DNA of 7,580 nucleotides, taken from the NCBI GenBank assembly GCA_017534365.1, contig JAFWCS010000111.1:1-7580 (forward strand). The letters are read 5' to 3'. The position numbers were made by a program, and so were the translations under genes. Below the pieces are notes generated by a model, which had not been told where the DNA came from, did no database searches, and saw only the letters and a program-made list of their open reading frames with translations. The stretch is from Clostridia bacterium. Its GTDB lineage: Bacteria > Bacillota > Clostridia > Oscillospirales > Acutalibacteraceae. Below, piece after piece: positions 1 through 4,788 of the stretch; position 1 is the stretch's first letter; every line of letters begins with the position of its first letter.

Positions 1-3
1 GGC

Positions 4-27
4 CCTCCGTCCAGCTCTGGCCGGAGG
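4..27. repeat. Imperfect inverted repeat, 24 bases
   Basis: CCTCCG (4-9) pairs with CGGAGG (22-27), and CCAG (11-14) with CTGG (17-20), with one mismatch (T10/C21) and a two-base centre. As RNA it would form a stem of about nine pairs with a small loop. There is no U-run after it, so it is not a standard intrinsic terminator on either strand. Confidence 0.75.
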
Positions 28-39
28 TCCCCACCCACA

Positions 40-53
40 GGGAAGAGGTTCCC
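40..53. repeat. Perfect short inverted repeat (5-base arms, 4-base loop)
   Basis: GGGAA (40-44) and TTCCC (49-53) enclose GAGG. An alternative pairing is possible: GTTCC (48-52) with GGAAC at 64-68 or at 75-79, so mutually exclusive hairpins can be drawn. Short arms make this weak evidence alone. Confidence 0.5.
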
Positions 54-256
54 TACCCCAGACGGAACTTCAAAGGAACGACCCGGGTCCCTCCTCTGCT
101 CGGGATCGCTCCGGGCTCCGGATTCACGTGCAGCGCGTAGCCGACCACGCGCGACCAGCGCGGGTTCCCGGCAAGCAGCGCCACCTGCCCGTAGGTTGCC
201 ACCTTGCCGCGCGGGATCCGCCGCACGACGGCGTAGATTCTGTCAAACGTATTCAC
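53..256 (-). pseudogene. Alkyltransferase-like (MGMT/ATL DNA-binding) gene, 3' part disrupted
   Basis: The first 52 codons clearly encode the start of the DNA-binding domain shared by O6-methylguanine-DNA methyltransferases and alkyltransferase-like proteins: F-D-R-I-Y-A-V-V-R-R-I-P-R-G-K-V-A-T-Y-G-Q (TYGQ at 21-24), then N-P-R-W-S-R-V-V-G-Y-A-L with the helix-turn-helix arginine, and N-P-E-P-G-A-I-P. The family continues with C-H-R-V-V (methyltransferases) or W-H-R-V-V (ATLs), then a glycine-rich loop and a closing helix, for about 100 residues in total. Here the frame instead reads S-R-G-G-T-R-V-V-P-L-K-F-R-L-G and stops at 53, so the active-site residue and C-terminal helix are absent. It cannot be told whether the ancestor had cysteine or tryptophan. 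The GTG start (254-256) overlaps the deacetylase stop as GTGA and has a GGAGG site (264-268) at a spacing of seven, so the 5' end is intact and translated. It is either interrupted by an insertion near position 100 or decayed or misassembled there. A role in glycan use is not expected. Confidence 0.7.
80..89. repeat. 10-base perfect palindrome
   Basis: GACCCGGGTC is a perfect palindrome lying about 11 bases inside the point where similarity to the alkyltransferase-like family ends. It could be a protein site, part of an RNA stem, or chance in GC-rich DNA. Confidence 0.45.
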
Positions 257-978
257 GCGGTTTCCTCCGGGGTTTCCTGCTGCGCAAGCAGCACCTCTTT
301 GTTCGTGCCGTAGAAGATATCGTCCCGCCCGCTGAGGAAGCGGCAGAAGTCTTCGAATTTCTTCCAGCTGTTGTCGATGTCGAATTCATAGGCGTGTCCC
401 CAGATATAAAAGAGCGCAGGCGTTTCGGGCCGCAGCGCGACGAAGCGTTCGGCGAGCGCGCGCATTTCATCGAATTCCATCAGGTGATGGACCGTCGGCT
501 TGAATGCAAACAGATTATCCTGCAGGTCAAAGCTGTGGCTGCTGACGATCGTCCGGCAGTAGCGGATCCCCGTGCTCTGCCGTATGAGCCCGGCCACACG
601 GTGATCATAATTCACGCCGCCGCCCGGGTAGGCGAAGCCGACGACCTCGTAGCCCGCAAGCTCGGAGAGGCGCAGCCGGTCCTCCTCCACCTGCCGGATC
701 ACCTCCCGGTCCTCCTGCGCCGGGAGCATCGGATGAGTCAGCGTGTGGGAGGCGATCTCATGCCCTTCGTAGATCCTGCGGATCTCGCCCGGCTGCGGCT
801 TGCAGTGCGCAACCGTGACGCCGTCGCGAATCAGCGCGTTTGCGGTTCCCAGCAGGCCGGAGTTGAGGTTGAAGGTGCATTTCAGGCCGTATTTGTTCAG
901 GATCTCGATCAGCCGCTGATCCTGCGTCACGCCGTCGTCATAGCTGAAGGTGACGGCTTTCATTTTACCGTGAAACAT
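253..978 (-). CDS. Polysaccharide deacetylase family protein (NodB homology, CE4-like), leaderless
   Basis: A 241-residue protein almost entirely made of a NodB-homology domain. Motif 1 is T-F-S-Y-D-D-G with D14 (catalytic base) and D15 (zinc ligand); motif 2 is S-H-T-L-T-H with zinc ligands H78 and H82; motif 3 is changed to F-A-Y-P-G-G (115-120) instead of the classical R-x-P-Y-G; the late histidine is H195 in W-G-H-A-Y-E-F. The zinc triad and base are therefore complete. There is no signal peptide or membrane anchor, unlike cell-wall chitin, xylan or peptidoglycan deacetylases, so it probably acts inside the cell on N- or O-acetylated saccharides or a small amide. The start ATG 978 has an AAGGAGG site (986-992) seven bases upstream, beginning inside the intergenic gap after the GH127 stop; ATG 963 is internal. 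The last codons contain the ribosome binding site of the next gene, and the stop overlaps that gene's GTG (GTGA). The family is firm; the substrate is unknown. Confidence 0.9.
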   Translation of the reverse strand: MFHGKMKAVTFSYDDGVTQDQRLIEILNKYGLKCTFNLNSGLLGTANALIRDGVTVAHCKPQPGEIRRIYEGHEIASHTLTHPMLPAQEDREVIRQVEEDRLRLSELAGYEVVGFAYPGGGVNYDHRVAGLIRQSTGIRYCRTIVSSHSFDLQDNLFAFKPTVHHLMEFDEMRALAERFVALRPETPALFYIWGHAYEFDIDNSWKKFEDFCRFLSGRDDIFYGTNKEVLLAQQETPEETA

Positions 979-995
979 CGTGTTTCCTCCTTTTT

Positions 996-2729
996 TCAGA
1001 ACCAGACCGTGACATAGCTTTTGCCGTCCTGCCCGGCGGCGGCGTAATCGGTGAGGAGCAGATCGCCCGCTTCGGTTGCCGCCTGTATGCGAATCCGCTC
1101 GCCCGGCAGCGGCGCGAGTGCGCGATGCCGCACGGCGCCGGTCTCATCCCGGAGGAACCGGATCTGTCTGCCCGGCGCGTAAAGGCCGGCGGTGGCCGTG
1201 TCCGCAGCCAGCGTATAGCCGCCGAACGAAAACGCGCGCTTGCCGTTGATCTGTGTTTCCGTCCACTTCGGGACGACGCGGAGGGAGAGCGCCTCTCCGT
1301 CGGCGACGGCGTCAAAGTGATAATAGCCGTTTTCCGGCGCGGGCAGTTCCCCGTTTCGGCGCGCAAGGATCTGCGTGGATTCATCGCCCGCCGTTACGCG
1401 CAGCGGAATGCGCAACCCCGCCGGCGTGCTGAGCCGGATGGCTTCCGCTGTGATCGACAGGCGGACCTCGCCGCCGCCGATCCGGAAGGTATAGTCGCCG
1501 CAGACCGGGTCGTTGACGCTGAGCAGGCCGTCTTGCTCCGTGACGCAAAGCAGGGGATACAGGCCGAAGCCCGCCGAGGCGATGCAGGCGCAGCAGCCGA
1601 AGTGCGTGCCGTCCGCAAACTGCTTGAAGCCGCCGATCCCGCGGGCACGCATGCCGTCGCAAAGGGGCGAATAGCTGTCGAAGGTCATGCCCGGCAGCCA
1701 GGTCTGTTTCTCTCTGCTGAATTGATCGTAACCGTTGCGGTTGAGCGCGCCGGCCAGCGCGTTCAGCGCGCTTTTGCGGATGGCGTCGAAGTATTTTTTA
1801 TCGTCCGTCTCAAAGAACAGCCGGGCGAGCAGCCGCATGAGCGTGACGGTCACGCAGGTCTCCTGCATGATCTCGCTGCTCGGTTCGGTCTGACGGAGTG
1901 TGGAGTGGTCAAACAGCTCGTGCGTGCAGCCGCAGGAGCCGATCGCGGTGAAATCCGTCTCCAGCAGGCGGTCCGCGAAGCGGATGACCACGTCACGATA
2001 ATCCGCGTTCCCGGTGCACTGCGCATAGGCGAGCAGCCCCTCGAAGAAGCTCATGGTCTCGTAGGCCTTGGTTTCCGGGAATTCAAACGGCGCCTTGCCG
2101 GCCTTGACGCAGTCGATCAGATTTCCCAGACTGCAGCCGCCGCCGGCGATGATATATTCCGCGAAGTCGAGATAGCGCTTCTCCTGCGTGTCGCAGTAGA
2201 GGCGCACGAAGGGCTCGAGGATGCTCGCGGAGTTGACGCTGCCCCACCAGAGCCCGGTCGCAAGCAGGTCGATCTTCCCCGGACCGATGCGGTCAATAAT
2301 ATAGTCTGCGTGGCCTTTCAGCGCCTGCAGGATGCGGGCCGCGAGCGCCGGATCCCGGCAGATCTCAAGATAATGCTGCAGCCCGGTCATCACGTATTTG
2401 CGGGCCCAGAGATCCCAGCCGTAGAATTCCTTCTCCGGGCTGTAGGCGCTGATCCTGCCGCTCGGCTCCTGCTTTGCGAGCAGGCCCTCCACGGCCTCGG
2501 TCAGCATGGCATGCAGGGCGGGCGACTGCGTGACGGTATAGACCAGGCAGGCGCCGCGCATCATTTTGCCCCAGTATTCCCCGCGCCAGCCCTGATCCGC
2601 GTCGTCGATCCCGGAGGAGAAGACGTTGACGCAGTTTTGCCACAGCGCACGGTTGAGCAGCTGGCGGTCGGTGATGAAGCGCAGATCCTCCGCAAAAGGT
2701 CCGCGGACGTTACAGCGTTCCGGAAACAT
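996..2729 (-). CDS. Glycoside hydrolase family 127 / DUF1680 (beta-L-arabinofuranosidase-like)
   Basis: About 577 residues. The N-terminal half matches the alpha/alpha-barrel of GH127 enzymes: E-Y-W-G-K-M-M-R-G-A and W-D-L-W-A-R-K-Y-V-M-T-G-L are the typical signatures. In the HypBA1 beta-L-arabinofuranosidase one glutamate and three cysteines form the zinc/nucleophile site; here the matching residues are E290 and C292 (Q-E-T-C-V) and C379-C380 (F-G-C-C-A-C), numbered from ATG 2729, so the site looks intact. The C-terminal third (about 400-577) is beta-rich. No signal peptide is visible, so it should act in the cytoplasm, removing terminal beta-L-arabinofuranose or a related sugar; the family has diverse specificities, so the substrate is uncertain. 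An in-frame ATG at 2747 overlaps the esterase stop (ATGA) but has no ribosome binding site; ATG 2729 follows an AGAGGGAG site, so I prefer it. The TGA stop is 17 bases before the deacetylase start. Confidence 0.85.
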   Translation of the reverse strand: MFPERCNVRGPFAEDLRFITDRQLLNRALWQNCVNVFSSGIDDADQGWRGEYWGKMMRGACLVYTVTQSPALHAMLTEAVEGLLAKQEPSGRISAYSPEKEFYGWDLWARKYVMTGLQHYLEICRDPALAARILQALKGHADYIIDRIGPGKIDLLATGLWWGSVNSASILEPFVRLYCDTQEKRYLDFAEYIIAGGGCSLGNLIDCVKAGKAPFEFPETKAYETMSFFEGLLAYAQCTGNADYRDVVIRFADRLLETDFTAIGSCGCTHELFDHSTLRQTEPSSEIMQETCVTVTLMRLLARLFFETDDKKYFDAIRKSALNALAGALNRNGYDQFSREKQTWLPGMTFDSYSPLCDGMRARGIGGFKQFADGTHFGCCACIASAGFGLYPLLCVTEQDGLLSVNDPVCGDYTFRIGGGEVRLSITAEAIRLSTPAGLRIPLRVTAGDESTQILARRNGELPAPENGYYHFDAVADGEALSLRVVPKWTETQINGKRAFSFGGYTLAADTATAGLYAPGRQIRFLRDETGAVRHRALAPLPGERIRIQAATEAGDLLLTDYAAAGQDGKSYVTVWF

Positions 2730-2733
2730 ACAG

Positions 2734-2744
2734 CTCCCTCTTTT
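2734..2744 (-). promoter_or_regulatory. Ribosome binding site favouring the 2729 start of the GH127 gene
   Basis: The minus strand reads AAAAGAGGGAG here, ending four bases before ATG 2729, with its AGAGG core about seven bases away. The alternative ATG at 2747 is preceded by AT-rich sequence without any purine-rich site and would depend purely on stop-start coupling with the esterase gene. Confidence 0.65.
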
Positions 2745-3592
2745 CATTCTGATTTCAGATATTGATCCACGCAGGCAAAGAAGCTGCGCATGATCGCGGC
2801 AAGCGCCGCCTTGTCTTCGCAGCCGTGGCCGGACTGCGGGAAGGAGATGAAAGTGTGCGGCACGCGGCAGGCGGTCAGCTTTGCATCCAGCTCTGTCGCG
2901 GTCCGATACGGCACGACCGCATCCTCCTCGCCGTGGCCGAAGACGGTGGGGACCGCAGTCTCGTCAACGTAATTGATCGGCGACCAGTCGGCCAGCGCAG
3001 GCTTTGCCGGCGTGAAATCGTCGGGCGGGATCACGGTGCGGATCCCCTTGCCGATCACGTCGCGGTAATACGCCGCGTCGACGATCCGCGGCGCGCCGGG
3101 GTCAGCGTTGTAGTAAAAGCCATACGTCAGATCGGCGGGGCCGCAGAGCGTTACGGCGCAGACGGGCCGGATGGGCGCGGCGTCCTTCCTTGCGTAGGCG
3201 TAAAGCAGCGAAAGATGACCGCCGGCGGAAATGCCGGTCAACAGGACCCGGTCGAGATCAACGCCGCAGGCAGCGCCCTGCGCCCTGATCGCCGCGAGCG
3301 CCGCCGTGATATCGTCCAGCATGTCCGCGAAGCCGACGGTATTGGAAACAAAACGGTAATTGAGCGCCGCCGCGGCGACGCCTTTTGCTTGACAAACCTG
3401 CAGCAGGGCGTCCCGGTATTCCGATTTATCGCCCTGTGCCCAGCCGCCGCCGTGGATGCAGAACACCAGGCCGAGGCGGCCGGAGGCGCCCCGCGGGAGC
3501 ACAAGATCATAGGTCTGCCGCGGGCTATTCTCTTTTGCATACGGCCGGTCAAAAAACGGGCGGCAGTTGCCGTGACCTTGGGCTGCGTTCAT
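2744..3592 (-). CDS. Alpha/beta-hydrolase esterase (acetyl-esterase/feruloyl-esterase-like)
   Basis: A 282-residue alpha/beta-hydrolase. The oxyanion-hole motif H-G-G-G-W lies at 47-51, the nucleophile elbow G-I-S-A-G-G-H has S122, and the likely triad is completed by D224 (G-E-E-D-A-V-V-P-Y) and H256 (Q-S-G-H-G). This arrangement fits the BD-FAE / acetyl-esterase group and hormone-sensitive-lipase-like carboxylesterases. No signal peptide is seen. Next to two glycosidases and a deacetylase, the simplest inference is removal of acetyl or other acyl groups from imported plant-derived oligosaccharides, so that the exo-glycosidases can proceed; a general carboxylesterase is also possible. The start ATG 3592 has a very good GAGGAGG site at a spacing of six bases, overlapping the upstream stop codon. 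The 3' end reads A-A-T-G-A, so its TGA stop overlaps an ATG in the frame of the following GH127 gene, which indicates tight coupling. Confidence 0.9.
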   Translation of the reverse strand: MNAAQGHGNCRPFFDRPYAKENSPRQTYDLVLPRGASGRLGLVFCIHGGGWAQGDKSEYRDALLQVCQAKGVAAAALNYRFVSNTVGFADMLDDITAALAAIRAQGAACGVDLDRVLLTGISAGGHLSLLYAYARKDAAPIRPVCAVTLCGPADLTYGFYYNADPGAPRIVDAAYYRDVIGKGIRTVIPPDDFTPAKPALADWSPINYVDETAVPTVFGHGEEDAVVPYRTATELDAKLTACRVPHTFISFPQSGHGCEDKAALAAIMRSFFACVDQYLKSE

Positions 3593-3603
3593 GGCGTTCC
3601 TCC

Positions 3604-4113
3604 TCAGACGGCGTCGACGGCGGCTTTGATTTTTCGCTTGATCTCATCAAAGTCGATCGGCGTGTAGCCGATCCGTTCCACGCAGGCGCAGAAATGCTGC
3701 GGGCTGCAATCCCGGACGACCGGCGAGGCGTGCACGTGGCCGAAGAGATTCGCATAGGGCATGTTGATGTTGACGTAAAGCGCTTCGTGGGAAAGGATCC
3801 AGAAGCCGTCGAGGATCACGGGCAGGTCATAGACTTCGGCAAAGCCGAGATCGCGGTACGCCTGATTGCTGCGCACGTCGTGGTTCCCTTTGATCAGATA
3901 TTTGGTTCCGTTCAGTTGGGAGAGCAGCGCCGCTTCCTGCCCGGGGACGCTGAAATCGCCCAGATGATAGACCCTGTCCTCCGGGCGAACGGCGGCGTTC
4001 CAGCGCGCGATGAGCGCCGCGTCCATCTCCGCAACGCTGGCGAAGGGACGGTTTTCATAGCGGAAGATATTCGCGTCGCCGAAATGCGTGTCTGCAATAA
4101 AAAAGGTTTTCAT
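3604..4113 (-). CDS. Small calcineurin-like metallophosphoesterase (COG4186-like)
   Basis: A compact 169-residue stand-alone metallophosphoesterase. The metal-binding motifs occur in canonical order: D-T-H (D8, H10), G-D-F (D53), G-N-H-D (76-79), S-H-E (H109) and G-H-V-H (H126, H128). The length and the order D-T-H-F-G-D ... F-G-H-V-H match the small bacterial phosphoesterase/phosphohydrolase group often assigned to COG4186, which has no settled physiological substrate. No signal peptide or membrane segment is present, so it is probably cytoplasmic. It begins 15 bases after the dipeptidase stop; its likely ribosome binding site AAGGGG (4125-4130) overlaps that stop codon and is weaker and more distant (11 bases) than those of its neighbours, so expression may depend on translation from upstream. 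The stop TGA (3604-3606) merges with the ribosome binding site of the next gene. The enzyme class is clear; a link to glycan or dipeptide metabolism is only suggested by position. Confidence 0.9.
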   Translation of the reverse strand: MKTFFIADTHFGDANIFRYENRPFASVAEMDAALIARWNAAVRPEDRVYHLGDFSVPGQEAALLSQLNGTKYLIKGNHDVRSNQAYRDLGFAEVYDLPVILDGFWILSHEALYVNINMPYANLFGHVHASPVVRDCSPQHFCACVERIGYTPIDFDEIKRKIKAAVDAV

Positions 4114-4128
4114 TCTGTAGAACGCCCC

Positions 4129-4788
4129 TTATTTTTTCAGATAAGCCGAGGAAACGGGAAAATCGAAATAGGTGTCGGGATACGGCTCCTGCGCAAGCGT
4201 GAAATGCCACCACTCGCACTCCAGCGGCGCGAAGCCGTTGCGCAGCATCGCCTTGCGCAGCGTCTGCCGGTTTTCATACTGCGCGGGCGTGACCGCCTGC
4301 GAATCCGGATGCGAGATCTCGCCGAAGAAATCGAAGGGGCTGCCCATATCCAGCTCCCTGCCGGTCTGCATATCCAGCAGCGTCAGGTCAACGGCGCTGC
4401 CGCGGCTGTGACTGGACTGCTTGGCAATGTAGCCCTGCTCAAACAGATCCTGCTTCATCAGATCCGGATAGAAATACGGCTTCATGCGGATGTCGGTGTC
4501 TTCGATGCCCCAGAGCACGAAATGCCGGACGGCCGTCGCCGGGCGGTAGGCGTCGAACACCTTCAGCCGCAGCCCCTGCACGAGCAGCTCGCTGCTCACG
4601 GTCTTCAGCGCCCGCGCCGCCTCGATGGTCAGCAGCGCGCAGGGCTCCTCATAGCCGTCGATCCGGTCCCCGATGAAGTTATAGGTGGAATGATAGCGGA
4701 TCTCCTGCACGATCGCCGGCACATAATCCGCAAGGACCACGAAGCCGGAGGGATCCGCTTTGACTCGTTTTTCAAAATCAGGCGTCAT
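4129..4788 (-). CDS. vanX: D-Ala-D-Ala dipeptidase, VanX/DdpX family (peptidase M15D)
   Basis: A 219-residue zinc dipeptidase that hydrolyses D-alanyl-D-alanine. All catalytic residues known from enterococcal VanX are present with a constant offset of 11: zinc ligands H127 and D134 in S-S-H-S-R-G-S-A-V-D, zinc ligand H195 and catalytic base E192 in E-W-W-H-F, and the transition-state arginine R82 in D-A-Y-R-P. No signal peptide is seen, in line with cytoplasmic action. I chose ATG 4788 because a GAAAGGAG site (4797-4804) precedes it and family similarity begins a few residues in; an upstream in-frame ATG at 4896 would add 36 arginine-rich residues that are only an antiphase reading of the GH3 gene. 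In vancomycin resistance VanX removes D-Ala-D-Ala so that D-Ala-D-Lac precursors dominate, but no vanH, vanA or vanRS partner is visible here. A role in peptidoglycan dipeptide recycling or use of D-Ala as nutrient, as suggested for E. coli DdpX, is the more likely inference. The gene is translationally coupled to the GH3 gene upstream. Confidence 0.93.
   Translation of the reverse strand: MTPDFEKRVKADPSGFVVLADYVPAIVQEIRYHSTYNFIGDRIDGYEEPCALLTIEAARALKTVSSELLVQGLRLKVFDAYRPATAVRHFVLWGIEDTDIRMKPYFYPDLMKQDLFEQGYIAKQSSHSRGSAVDLTLLDMQTGRELDMGSPFDFFGEISHPDSQAVTPAQYENRQTLRKAMLRNGFAPLECEWWHFTLAQEPYPDTYFDFPVSSAYLKK

Larger units (their letters stand above)
1..100. other. Unassigned sequence replacing the 3' end of the alkyltransferase-like gene
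   Basis: From about position 100 to the left edge the minus strand no longer encodes recognisable MGMT/ATL sequence. All three plus-strand frames are free of stop codons over this short stretch, but the peptides are proline- and arginine-rich and I recognise none of them. The segment is purine-biased on the minus strand near the join and holds three short inverted repeats (4-27, 40-53, 80-89). It might be the terminus of an inserted element, a structured RNA region, a diverged and frameshifted gene tail, or a join between unrelated sequences. The window ends before this can be decided. Confidence 0.5.

Noticed and set aside
1..100. Group II intron interrupting the alkyltransferase-like gene
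   Set aside because: The junction lacks a G-T-G-Y-G-type 5' intron start, and no domain V-like hairpin is visible in the available bases; the short window cannot exclude it fully.
196..1017. Plus-strand open frame opposite the deacetylase gene
   Set aside because: Antisense shadow of a gene with an intact NodB motif set; no initiation signal.
1125..2765. Long plus-strand open frame (about 546 codons) opposite the GH127 gene
   Set aside because: It is antisense to a gene with clear family motifs, has no ribosome binding site before its start, and encodes an arginine/alanine-rich product without recognisable motifs; GC-rich codon use on the other strand explains the lack of stops.
3389..3394. 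TTGACA sequence on the plus strand as a promoter -35 box
   Set aside because: No suitable -10 box follows at 16-18 bases, and it lies inside the esterase gene antisense to it with no plus-strand gene to serve.
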